From Streptomyces sp. WP-1 (lineage in GTDB: Bacteria > Actinomycetota > Actinomycetes > Streptomycetales > Streptomycetaceae): a DNA stretch of 64,000 nt. The first letter of the stretch is position 1, and the number at the start of each line of letters is the position of its first letter. A model generated the notes under the pieces. It was not told where the DNA came from. It saw only the letters and a list, made by a program, of their open reading frames with translations, and did no database searches. Made by a program: the position numbers and the translations under genes. Shown here piece after piece: positions 15,736 to 23,566 of this stretch. The stretch covers positions 3,968,001-4,032,000 of the forward strand of contig NZ_CP123923.1 of the NCBI RefSeq assembly GCF_030450125.1. The letters run 5' to 3'.

Positions 15736-16878
15736 TCAGTCCCTGGGCAGCGGGCGCGAGTGCGGGGTGATCTGGGTGCCGGGGCTGGCGCGCACGATGG
15801 TGATGAGCCGGTCGGTCAGCTGGAGGGTGCCGATGGACCGGTCGTCGTAACCGAGCACCCGGTGCCCGCGTACGACGCTCACCACGAGGTCGTCGATCTC
15901 GCGCGGCCCCTTGCCCGCCTCGGCGCGCACCACCGGCCGCTCCACGAGGTCCAGGCCGCTGCCCTGCTGGATGAGGTCCTCCATGACCATGCCGGCGGCG
16001 GGGCTGAGGACCGACAGGCCGAGCAGCCGGCCGGCCGCGCTGGCGCTGGTGATGACGGCGTCGGCGCCGGACTGCCGCAGCAGCGGGGCGTTCTCCTCCT
16101 CGCGCACCGCGGCCACGATCTTCGCGCTGCGGTTGAGCTGACGGGCGGTCAAGGTGACCAGCACGGCGGTGTCGTCACGCTGCGGGGCCACGATGATCTG
16201 CCGGGCCTTGTGCACCTCGGCCCGCTTGAGGATGTCGCTGCGGGTGGCGTCGCCGATGACCCCGGCGTAGCCGTCGGCGGTCGCCGCGTCGATCACCTTG
16301 GCGCTGGGGTCGACCACGACCACCTGCTCCTTCTTCAGCCCGGTCGCGCAGACGGTCTGCACGGCCGAGCGCCCCTTCGTGCCGAAGCCGACGACGACGG
16401 TGTGCTCGCGCAAGGCGGACCTCCAGCGTTTCAGGCGCCATTCCTCCCGGGTGCGCTCGGTGAGGACCTCCAGCGTGGTGCCGACCAGGATGATCAGGAA
16501 CAGCACCCGCAGGGGCGTGATGACGAAGATGTTGGTCAGCCGGGCGCTGTCGCTGACCGGGGTGATGTCGCCGTAACCCGTGGTGGAGAGGGTGACGGTG
16601 GCGTAGTAGAACGAGTCGAGCAGGTCCACGGAGTCGTCGGCGCTGTCGCGGTAGCCCGCGCGGTCGACGTAGACGACCAGCGCGGTGAGGACCAGCAACA
16701 GCAGCGCCATGAGCAGCCGTTTGGCGACCTGGCGGAGCGGCCGTTCCACCACCTTCACCGGCAGTTTCACCTGGTGGACGACCGGGCGTTCGTCCGCCGC
16801 GCGGGCGTCGTCCTGCGGAGTCCCGGTGGTGTCGGGGGTGCCGGGGGTGTCGCTGTCCGCACGTTTCACGTGAAACAT
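15736..16878 (-). CDS. Potassium channel with RCK/TrkA-N domain
   Basis: 380 residues. Two membrane helices (LLMALLLLVLTALVVYV and IFVITPLRVLFLIILVGTTL) flank a pore loop with the K+ selectivity filter in TLSTTGYGDITPVS. It continues into an RCK domain with the NAD-binding pattern VVVGFGTKGRSAVQTV and a TrkA-C-like C-terminus. It probably makes a gated K+ channel in the plasma membrane. The ATG at 16878 overlaps the moeA stop by 13 bp, and the first codons (MFHVKR) are themselves the parS sequence, so the protein N-terminus is constrained by a ParB-binding site. Translational coupling to moeA is likely. Confidence 0.88.
   Translation of the reverse strand: MFHVKRADSDTPGTPDTTGTPQDDARAADERPVVHQVKLPVKVVERPLRQVAKRLLMALLLLVLTALVVYVDRAGYRDSADDSVDLLDSFYYATVTLSTTGYGDITPVSDSARLTNIFVITPLRVLFLIILVGTTLEVLTERTREEWRLKRWRSALREHTVVVGFGTKGRSAVQTVCATGLKKEQVVVVDPSAKVIDAATADGYAGVIGDATRSDILKRAEVHKARQIIVAPQRDDTAVLVTLTARQLNRSAKIVAAVREEENAPLLRQSGADAVITSASAAGRLLGLSVLSPAAGMVMEDLIQQGSGLDLVERPVVRAEAGKGPREIDDLVVSVVRGHRVLGYDDRSIGTLQLTDRLITIVRASPGTQITPHSRPLPRD
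16863..16876. other. parS: parS centromere-like site (ParB binding)
   Basis: GTTTCACGTGAAAC is a perfect 14-bp palindrome identical to the Streptomyces parS consensus. It lies across the end of moeA and the start of the channel gene. In Streptomyces parS sites cluster around oriC and organise chromosome segregation at sporulation. Confidence 0.93.
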
Positions 16879-18263
16879 ACCCCGATCCCCGCGGTCGTCC
16901 AGGGCAGGTCCAGCAGCTCCGTCTCCGCACCGTGGCGGGCCCCGCCCGGCGGTACGACGGCCAGCGCGTCGGCGGCCGCGATGCCGCGCAGCATGGCCGG
17001 GCCGTTGTAGTGCAGCGGTACGGCACGGTCGCCGCGCAGCACCACGGGGACGAGCCGGGTGTCGTACGGGTGCCCGTGCACGGCCTCGGTCAGCGGCAGC
17101 GTGTACGGCTCGGGGGCGGGGCGGGCGGCGAGGGTGCGCAGCAGCGGCTCGGCGAGCGTGATGAGGCCGGAGACGGCCGCGAGGGGGTTGCCGGGCAGAC
17201 CGACGAGATGCTGGTCGTCCTTGGTGCGGGCCAGCAGCATGGGGTGGCCGGGGCGCACCTTCACGCCGTCGACGAGGAGTTCGGCGCCGATGCGTTCCAG
17301 GGTGGAGTGGACGTGGTCGTGGGGTCCGGCGGCGGTGCCTCCGGTGGTGACGACCAGATCGGCCGTGGACGCGGTGATCGCCTTGTGCAGGGCCCTGGCG
17401 TCGTCGCGGATCCGGCGCACCGCGACGACCTCGGCGCCGAGCGCCCGCAGCCAGGGCGGCAGCATGGGGCCGAGCGCGTCCCGGATCAGCCCGTCGTGCG
17501 GCAGCCCCTCGGTCAGCAACTCGTCCCCGAGGACGAGGACTTCGGCGCGGGGCCGGGGGACGACGGTGACGGTGTCGTATCCCGCGGCCGCGGCCAGGCC
17601 GAGGACGGCCGGGGTGATCTGGGTGCCGACGGGCAGCAGTTGGTCGCCGCTGCGGCACTCCTGGCCGCGCGGGCGGATGTCCTGGCCGTGGACCGTCTCG
17701 CGGGTGGCGTGCAGCCGGCCCTGGGCGTCCGTGCGGCCGTGCTCGGTGCGCAGCACGGCGGTGGTGTCGGCGGGGACGCGGGCGCCGGTGGCGATGCGGA
17801 CCGCCTCGCCGTCGGTGAGCGGCTCGGGCTGGGCGTGCCCGGCGAGCACACCCTCCTCGCGCACCGCCCAGGGTCCGGGGCCGGCGACCGCCCAGCCGTC
17901 CATCGCGGAGGTGTCGAAGGACGGCAGGTCGCCGAGCGCGTCCAGGGGTGCGGCGAGGACCAGGCCGAGGGCGTTGCCGAGGGGGACGGAGACGGGGGTG
18001 CGGCGGGGGGCCGGTGACGTGGGGGCGGGCCGGGTCGCGCGGGTGGCCCGCGCGGCGCGGGCGGCGATCTCGCGGGCGTCGGGCCAGGGGGTGGCGCGGT
18101 GCCGTTCCGCCGGGGCAGGGCGGTGCGGCCCGGTGGCCCCCGGGTCCCGGGCCGGGCCGGTGCCGTCGTCCTTGGCTTCCCTCACGAGGGCCAGGGCCTC
18201 CTCGACATCGAGGTCGTCGCTGTCCTCCACGGGTGCCCCGTCGCGCAGGCCGGGCGCGGTCAT
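16866..18263 (-). CDS. moeA: Molybdopterin molybdenumtransferase MoeA
   Basis: 465 residues. Inserts molybdate into adenylated molybdopterin. Signatures: FDTSAMDGWAV, IATGARVPADTTAV, the MoCF motif VVTTGGTAAGPHDHVHSTL, VRPGHPMLLA and GLPGNPLAAVSG. The first 95 residues are an unconserved extension (acidic, then Ala/Arg/Thr/Pro-rich) not needed for the fold, so a start further in cannot be excluded, but the ATG at 18263 overlaps the mobA-like stop by ATGA and is favoured. The gene order MobA-like, MoeA, K+ channel is one coupled operon. Its last 13 bases carry parS. Confidence 0.9.
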   Translation of the reverse strand: MTAPGLRDGAPVEDSDDLDVEEALALVREAKDDGTGPARDPGATGPHRPAPAERHRATPWPDAREIAARAARATRATRPAPTSPAPRRTPVSVPLGNALGLVLAAPLDALGDLPSFDTSAMDGWAVAGPGPWAVREEGVLAGHAQPEPLTDGEAVRIATGARVPADTTAVLRTEHGRTDAQGRLHATRETVHGQDIRPRGQECRSGDQLLPVGTQITPAVLGLAAAAGYDTVTVVPRPRAEVLVLGDELLTEGLPHDGLIRDALGPMLPPWLRALGAEVVAVRRIRDDARALHKAITASTADLVVTTGGTAAGPHDHVHSTLERIGAELLVDGVKVRPGHPMLLARTKDDQHLVGLPGNPLAAVSGLITLAEPLLRTLAARPAPEPYTLPLTEAVHGHPYDTRLVPVVLRGDRAVPLHYNGPAMLRGIAAADALAVVPPGGARHGAETELLDLPWTTAGIGVCFT

Positions 18264-19195
18264 CCGGCGTCCGGGGCGCTCGGGCCCCCGCTTTCCCCGG
18301 TCCGTGCCGCCTCTTCCTCCCAGCGCAGGGCCAGCGCGGCGGCCTTGCGGGCGGCTTCGGCGACGGCCTCGGGGCCGCCCTCGCCCCGGGCCGCGGCGTA
18401 GCCGACGAGGAAGGTGGTCAGCGGGGCGGCGGGCCGGGCGACATTGTGCGCGGCGTCCCGGGCCAGGTCGAGCAGGACGTTCGTGTCGACGTCCAGGTCG
18501 ATGCCCAGCTCGTCCTTGACTGCGGAGATCCATTCATCCAACACGTGCCCATGCTCCCTGATGCGTGCCCTGGCGTTGACGATGTCGTCCCAGGTGTCGC
18601 AGTCGAAGGACGCGTGCGGGTCCGGGACACGGGTGAGGCGGAGGGCGGCGGTGAGGCGGCGCAGCGGCAGTCCGGTGAGGCCGTCGTGCGCGGCGGCGAG
18701 GGCGGCCAGTTCGCGGCGCAGCGCGGCGGTGCGGTACGCCGCGACCAGGGGCTGGTCGCGGCCGTCCGCGTCGGTGAGCAGCGCGCCGTCGGCGCCGCTC
18801 TCGCCCAGGGCGGTCAGCAGCCGCCGCAGTGTGTCCGCCCGGAGGAAGGGCAGGTCGGCGGAGAGGACGACGGCGCGTTCGGCGGTGACGTGCCGCAGCC
18901 CGGCCGCCAGCGCGGCGACCGGTCCCCCGCCGGGCGGCTCCTCGCGGGCCCAGCGCACCGGGCGGACGGTGCTGCGGGGCGCGGCCACGACGACGGTCGT
19001 ACGAGCGTTCGCGCAGGCCGTGAGCACCCGGTCCAGCAGCGCCCGGCCGCCGACCCGGACGCCGGGCTTGTCGGCCCCGCCGAGCCGCCGCGCGGCACCT
19101 CCGGCCAGCACGACGGCGTCGTACGGCGGGGGTGCCGCGTCGGCTCCGAGGGCGGCCGCGGTGCCCGCCGGCCCGGCGGTGGCGTTGTCGGTCAC
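18260..19195 (-). CDS. MobA-like molybdopterin guanylyl/cytidylyltransferase fused to DUF6457 domain
   Basis: 311 residues. N-terminal nucleotidyltransferase: AVVLAGGAARRLGGADKPGVRVGG (LAGG...R..G.DK motif, about 28-51), EEPPGGGPVAALAAGL, and VVLSADLPFLRADTL with the metal-binding Asp. The canonical KP..V.G pattern is present. After about residue 215 comes a second helical module (HVLDEWISAVKDELGIDLDV to FLVGYAAARG) corresponding to DUF6457, usually a small separate protein in actinobacteria. The fusion suggests the DUF6457 module acts in molybdenum cofactor maturation. The ATG at 19195 follows a promoter-like spacer of about 60 bp. Confidence 0.85.
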   Translation of the reverse strand: MTDNATAGPAGTAAALGADAAPPPYDAVVLAGGAARRLGGADKPGVRVGGRALLDRVLTACANARTTVVVAAPRSTVRPVRWAREEPPGGGPVAALAAGLRHVTAERAVVLSADLPFLRADTLRRLLTALGESGADGALLTDADGRDQPLVAAYRTAALRRELAALAAAHDGLTGLPLRRLTAALRLTRVPDPHASFDCDTWDDIVNARARIREHGHVLDEWISAVKDELGIDLDVDTNVLLDLARDAAHNVARPAAPLTTFLVGYAAARGEGGPEAVAEAARKAAALALRWEEEAARTGESGGPSAPDAG

Positions 19196-19256
19196 TCCCC
19201 GAGTATGCGGGCCGGTCCGATCGCAGGGAACCGAGGGGCGGCGGGCCCCCGGTGGG

Positions 19257-20648
19257 TCACAGGGTGCGCAGCAGCACCGCCGGCTGTTCCACGCAGTCCG
19301 CCACGTACCTCAGGAAGCCGCCCGCCGTGCCGCCGTCGCACACCCGGTGGTCGAAGGTGAGCGAGAGCTGGACGACCTGGCGCACGGCCAGCTCGCCCTC
19401 GTGCACCCATGGCTTGGGGACGATCCGGCCGACGCCGAGCATGGCCGCCTCGGGGTGGTTGACGATCGGTGTGGAGCCGTCGACGCCGAAGACCCCGTAG
19501 TTGTTCAACGTGAAGGTGCCGCCGGTGAGTTCCGCCGGGGTGAGCGTCCCGGCGCGGGCCGCCTCGGTGAGCCGGGCGAACTCGCCGGTCAGCGACTCCG
19601 CGTCACGGGCGTGGGCGTCCCGGACGACCGGCACGACCAGGCCGCGCTCGGTCTGGGCCGCGAACCCGAGGTGCACATGGGGGTGCCGGACGATCTCGCG
19701 GGCCTCGGTGTCGACCGAGGAGTTCAGCTCCGGGAACCGGGCGAGGGCCGCGGCGCAGATGCGGGCGAGCAGCGCGACGAGGGAGATCCTCACGCCCCCC
19801 GCCGCGTTCATCGCGGCCCGGGCGCGCATCAGTTCCGTCGCGTCGGCGTCCACCCAGCAGGTGGCGTCCGGGATCTCCCGGCGGCTGCGGGACAGCTTGT
19901 CGGCGACGGCACCGCGGATGCCCTTGAGCGGAACACGCACCTCGCCGGAGACGGGGGCCGGGGCCACGGCCGACGCCATGGCCTGGGCCATGACGGGGCC
20001 CTCGGCCGTACGACCGCTGCCCTGGTCCGCCCCGTCGCGCAGGGCGCGCTCCACGTCGGCGCGCAGGATCAGTCCGTCCGGGCCGGATCCGGCCAGCCGC
20101 CGCAGGTCCAGTCCGCCCTCGCGGGCGAGCCTGCGCACCAGCGGGGAGATCACGGGCACGGGGCCGTCGGCCGGCAGCGCAGTGGCGGGCAGGCCCGAAC
20201 CCGGCGCGGCGGCGGTGCCGTTCACTCCGGTGCCCGCGGCCTCGGCGCCGTTCACCGCCGCGCTCCCGCCCGTGGCACCGTTCGCTCCCGCGCCGCCGCC
20301 GGTCAGGGCCACCGGCCGCACCCTGCGGCGCCGGCCCGGCGCCTCGGACGTGCCGTATCCGACCAGGACATTGCCCGAGCCGGCCGTGGACTCCGCGTCC
20401 GGTTCGCCGACCGCGACCGTCAGGAGCGGGGCGCCGACCGGGAGTTCGGTGCCCTCCTCGCCGTAGCGGGCGGTGACCACACCGCCGTAGGGGCAGGGGA
20501 CCTCCACCGACGCCTTGGCCGTCTCGACCTCGACCACCGGCTGGTCGACGGCGACCACGTCACCGACCTGGACCAGCCAGCGCACGATCTCCGCCTCGGT
20601 CAGTCCCTCGCCGAGATCGGGCAGCTTGAACTCCAGCACCTGTGCCAT
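19257..20648 (-). CDS. bkdC: Branched-chain alpha-keto acid dehydrogenase E2 (operon 2)
   Basis: 463 residues from ATG 20648 (GGGAGG upstream; an ATG six codons earlier is less likely). Lipoyl domain with VEVETAKASVEVP (lipoyl Lys), a long linker with Gly/Ala/Asn/Gly-Thr repeats (GANGATGGSAAVNGAEAAG), a subunit-binding domain (ISPLVRRLAREGGLDLRRLAGSG), and a catalytic domain ending in LTFDHRVCDGG with His and Asp of the HxxxDG site. It overlaps bkdB by one base (TGATG). Role as in operon 1. The linker differs completely from that of the first E2, consistent with separate complexes. Confidence 0.92.
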   Translation of the reverse strand: MAQVLEFKLPDLGEGLTEAEIVRWLVQVGDVVAVDQPVVEVETAKASVEVPCPYGGVVTARYGEEGTELPVGAPLLTVAVGEPDAESTAGSGNVLVGYGTSEAPGRRRRVRPVALTGGGAGANGATGGSAAVNGAEAAGTGVNGTAAAPGSGLPATALPADGPVPVISPLVRRLAREGGLDLRRLAGSGPDGLILRADVERALRDGADQGSGRTAEGPVMAQAMASAVAPAPVSGEVRVPLKGIRGAVADKLSRSRREIPDATCWVDADATELMRARAAMNAAGGVRISLVALLARICAAALARFPELNSSVDTEAREIVRHPHVHLGFAAQTERGLVVPVVRDAHARDAESLTGEFARLTEAARAGTLTPAELTGGTFTLNNYGVFGVDGSTPIVNHPEAAMLGVGRIVPKPWVHEGELAVRQVVQLSLTFDHRVCDGGTAGGFLRYVADCVEQPAVLLRTL

Positions 20649-21652
20649 CAGCCCTCGGCCTCCCACTGGAGCCGGGCCACGGCGTCCAGGACGCGGTCCA
20701 CGCCGGGCAGATGGTGCCGCTCCAGCATGGGCGGCGGGTAGGGGAGGTCGAACCCGGCGACGCGCAGCACGGGGGCCTCCAGGTGGTGGAAGCAGCGCTC
20801 GGTGATCCGGGCCGCGATCTCGCCGCCCGGCCCGCCGAACCCGGTGGACTCGTGTACCACGACCGCGCGTCCGGTGCGCCGCACGGAGGCGCAGACCGTC
20901 TCGTCGTCGAACGGCACCAGGGAGCGCAGGTCGACCACCTCCAGGTCCCAGCCCTCGGCCCGCGCGGCCTCGGCGGCCTCCAGGCAGACGGGCACGGAGG
21001 GGCCGTAGGTGATCAGCGTGGCGCTGCGGCCGGTACGCCGGACCACCGCGCGCCCGATCGGCTCGACCTCGGCCGGCTCCTCGGGGTTCCAGGTGTTCTT
21101 GGACCAGTAGAGCCGCTTGGGCTCCAGGAAGACGACCGGGTCGTCGGAGGCGATGGCCCGGCGCAGCAGGCCGTAGGCGTCGGCGACGGTCGCGGGCGTC
21201 ACCACGTGCAGGCCGGGGGTGGCCATGTAGTACGCCTCGGAGGAGTCGCTGTGGTGCTCGACGCCGCCGATGCCGCCGCCGTAGGGGATGCGGACGGTGA
21301 TCGGCAGGGGCATCCGGCCCCGGGTGCGGTTGCGCATCCGGGAGACATGGCTGACGAGTTGCTCGAACGCCGGGTAGGCGAAGGCATCGAACTGCATCTC
21401 CACCACCGGGCGCAGGCCGTACATGGCCATGCCGACGGCGGCGCCGAGGATGCCGGCCTCCGCGAGCGGGGTGTCGGTGCAGCGGTCCTCGCCGAACTCC
21501 TTGGCGAGCCCGTCGGTGACGCGGAAGACACCGCCGAGGGTGCCGACGTCCTCACCGAGCACGTGCACGGCGGGGTCGGCGGCCATCGCGTCGCGCATCG
21601 CGCGGGTGAGGGCCTGGGCCATGGTGGCGGGCTTGACGGCCACGGTGGTCAT
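20648..21652 (-). CDS. bkdB: Branched-chain alpha-keto acid dehydrogenase E1 beta subunit (operon 2)
   Basis: 334 residues, full length. Carries VHVLGEDVGTLGGVFRVTDGL, TDTPLAEAGILGAAVGMAM, RIPYGGGIGGVEHHSDSSEAYY and the C-terminal transketolase-like domain with VVVHESTGFGGPGGEIAARI. It overlaps both neighbours (ATGA with bkdA, TGATG with bkdC), so translation of the three subunits is coupled, unlike operon 1 where the genes have small gaps. It pairs with the E1 alpha encoded upstream. Confidence 0.93.
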   Translation of the reverse strand: MTTVAVKPATMAQALTRAMRDAMAADPAVHVLGEDVGTLGGVFRVTDGLAKEFGEDRCTDTPLAEAGILGAAVGMAMYGLRPVVEMQFDAFAYPAFEQLVSHVSRMRNRTRGRMPLPITVRIPYGGGIGGVEHHSDSSEAYYMATPGLHVVTPATVADAYGLLRRAIASDDPVVFLEPKRLYWSKNTWNPEEPAEVEPIGRAVVRRTGRSATLITYGPSVPVCLEAAEAARAEGWDLEVVDLRSLVPFDDETVCASVRRTGRAVVVHESTGFGGPGGEIAARITERCFHHLEAPVLRVAGFDLPYPPPMLERHHLPGVDRVLDAVARLQWEAEG

Positions 21653-22803
21653 CGGCGGTCGCCTTCCTGCGGGTCGGGCCCGTCCTGCTCGGCCGCCAGC
21701 TCGGCCCGCAACAGGTCCCGCTGTTCGCGCAGTTGGGCAGTCGTCTCGGCGTAGACGTGGTCGAAGAGGTCCATCGGGTCGAGCCCGGGGTCCTGGTTCA
21801 TGCGTGCGCGCAGGTCGGCGGCCATCGCCTCGGCGTCCCCCCGTACGGCTTCCAGACCGGCCGCGTCGATCAGGCCGCGCTCGGTCAGCTCCGTCTCCAG
21901 CAGGCGCACCGGGTCGTGCGCGCGCCAGGCCTCCACCTCGGCGTCACCCCGGTAGCGGGTGGCGTCGTCGGCGTTGGTGTGGGCGTCGATGCGGTAGGTG
22001 ACCGCCTCGATCAGGGTCGGTCCGCCGCCCGCGCGGGCGTGCCGTACGGCGTCGGTGAGCACCTCGTGCACCGCGGCCGCGTCATTGCCGTCGACCAGGC
22101 GGCCCGGCATGCCGTAGCCGACGGCCTTGTGGGCCAGGGAGGGCGCGGCGGTCTGCTTGGCGAGCGGGACGGAGATGGCGAAGCCGTTGTTCTGCACCAG
22201 GAAGACGACGGGTGCCTGCCAGACGGCGGCGAAGTTCAGTGCCTCGTGGAAGTCGCCCTCGCTGGTGCCGCCGTCGCCGACCATGGCGAGCGCGACCACG
22301 TCGTCGCCCTTGAGGCGGGCGGCGTGGGCGAGGCCGACGGCGTGCGGCAGCTGGGTGGCCAGCGGGGTGGAGAGGGGGGCGACCCGGTGCGCGTACGGGT
22401 CGTAGCCGGTGTGCCAGTCGCCGCGCAGCAGGGTGAGGGCCTCGACCGGGTCCACCCCGCGGGCGACGACGGCCAGCGTGTCGCGGTAGCTGGGGAAGAG
22501 CCAGTCGCGCTCTTCGAGGGCCAGGGCGGCGGCGATCTCGCATGCCTCCTGGCCGGTGCTGGAGGGGTAGACGGCGAGGCGGCCCTGCTTGGTGAGCGCG
22601 GTGGCCTGCGTGTTGTAGCGGCGGCCGCGCACCAGCTGGGCGTGGAGCCTGCGGAGCAGATCGGGATCGGCCCCGGCGGCCGCCTCGGTGCCGAGGACGC
22701 GGTACGGCTCGGCGTCGGGCAGCAGCGGCGCGGGGTCCATACGGGGCTGCCAGGCGGGCGGCGGCGATGGCCGGTACGCGCCCCGCTGCTCCAGAACCGT
22801 CAT
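21649..22803 (-). CDS. bkdA: Branched-chain alpha-keto acid dehydrogenase E1 alpha subunit (operon 2)
   Basis: 384 residues, the usual length, without the basic N-terminal extension of its paralogue. ThDP motif MVGDGGTSEGDFHEALNFAAVWQAPVVFLVQNN and VTYRIDAHTNADDATRYR are intact. First gene of the operon. Its upstream region (22804-22963) contains a match to the PaaR-type operator 57 bp before the start codon and is shared with a divergent Lrp-type regulator, giving two candidate regulators for branched-chain acid catabolism. Confidence 0.93.
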   Translation of the reverse strand: MTVLEQRGAYRPSPPPAWQPRMDPAPLLPDAEPYRVLGTEAAAGADPDLLRRLHAQLVRGRRYNTQATALTKQGRLAVYPSSTGQEACEIAAALALEERDWLFPSYRDTLAVVARGVDPVEALTLLRGDWHTGYDPYAHRVAPLSTPLATQLPHAVGLAHAARLKGDDVVALAMVGDGGTSEGDFHEALNFAAVWQAPVVFLVQNNGFAISVPLAKQTAAPSLAHKAVGYGMPGRLVDGNDAAAVHEVLTDAVRHARAGGGPTLIEAVTYRIDAHTNADDATRYRGDAEVEAWRAHDPVRLLETELTERGLIDAAGLEAVRGDAEAMAADLRARMNQDPGLDPMDLFDHVYAETTAQLREQRDLLRAELAAEQDGPDPQEGDRR

Positions 22804-22859
22804 GACGGCACCTCCTCATGGGAGCGGCTACGGGAGACGTGTCGGCTGTGACCCGCCTC

Positions 22860-22877
22860 ACCTACCGATTGTTCGGT
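22860..22877. promoter_or_regulatory. PaaR-like operator in front of bkd operon 2
   Basis: ACCTACCGATTGTTCGGT matches the site at 25721-25738 (ACCGACCGATCGTTCGGT) at 16 of 18 positions. It lies 57 bp upstream of the bkdA start, nearly the same distance as the paaH site is from paaH (53 bp). The TetR gene that would bind it is at 23567-24157. Confidence 0.5.
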
Positions 22878-22908
22878 CGTCGGCACATTTTGGCTACAGG
22901 CACCTCCA

Positions 22909-22936
22909 GGCTGTGGACAAACGGTTCTCCACAGCC
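22909..22936. promoter_or_regulatory. Inverted repeat with DnaA-box-like arms upstream of the Lrp gene
   Basis: GGCTGTGGA (22909-22917) and TCCACAGCC (22928-22936) are a perfect 9-bp inverted repeat. The left arm includes TGTGGACAA (22912-22920), an exact DnaA box in the Streptomyces form, and the right arm includes TTCTCCACA (one mismatch). It may be an Lrp operator, a DnaA site or an mRNA hairpin. Confidence 0.4.
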
Positions 22937-22978
22937 TGCAATGAACGCAGGACGTCCACGGCGATGAAGCGGGGGGAC

Positions 22979-23476
22979 ATGACACCTGAACAAATGGCCG
23001 AGACAGCGCAGGAGGCGCTGCCGCCGCCGGCGCGACCGCTGGACGCCATCGATCAGGACATCCTGCGCATCCTCCAGGCGGACGGCCGCGCTTCGATACG
23101 GTCCGTCGCCGAACGTGTCCATGTCTCGCGGGCCAACGCCTACGCGCGCATCAACCGGCTGGTCGAGGACGGGGTGATCCGGGGCTTCGGCGCCCGCGTG
23201 GACCACGAGCGGGCCGGGCACAGCACCTCGGCCTACATCACCCTGAAGATCGTCCAGAACACCTGGCGCACGGTCCGCGAGCAGCTGCGCCAGCTGCCGG
23301 GCGCCTCGCACATCGCGTTGGTGGGCGGCGACTTCGACGTCCTGCTGCTGGTGCACACGCCCGACAACCGGGCGCTGCGCGAGCTGGTGCTCACCCGGCT
23401 CCAGGCGATCCCGGAGGTGCTGAGCACCCGCACGCTGCTGGTCTTCGAGGAGGAGGACCTGGAACCGGACGCGTAG
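22979..23476 (+). CDS. Lrp/AsnC-family regulator divergent from bkd operon 2
   Basis: 165 residues from ATG 22979; an ATG five codons upstream (22964) is an alternative. N-terminal helix-turn-helix (LDAIDQDILRILQADGRASIRSVAERVHVSRANAYARINRLVEDGVI, about residues 20-65) and a C-terminal RAM effector domain (HIALVGGDFDVLLLVHTPDNRALRELV). Lrp proteins form octamers that sense amino acids; Lrp-type BkdR activators of bkd operons are known in pseudomonads. The head-to-head position against bkdA-B-C makes that operon the likely target. A perfect inverted repeat lies just upstream of its start. Confidence 0.88.
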   Translation: MTPEQMAETAQEALPPPARPLDAIDQDILRILQADGRASIRSVAERVHVSRANAYARINRLVEDGVIRGFGARVDHERAGHSTSAYITLKIVQNTWRTVREQLRQLPGASHIALVGGDFDVLLLVHTPDNRALRELVLTRLQAIPEVLSTRTLLVFEEEDLEPDA

Positions 23477-23560
23477 GCCGTCTTCTCCGGTCCAGCAGGC
23501 CGTTTTTCCGGTCCACTGGGCCGCCTTTGCGGATCAGTAGGCCGTCTTTCTCGGATCGTC
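23475..23560. repeat. 22-bp tandem repeats starting at the lrp stop codon
   Basis: Four units of 22, 22, 20 and 22 bp (type AGGCCGTCTTCTCCGGTCC) run from the last base pair of the stop codon at 23475 to 23560, almost the whole gap to the convergent TetR gene. Units have diverged at several positions. No separate terminator hairpin was found. Confidence 0.75.
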
Positions 23561-23566
23561 GGAAGA

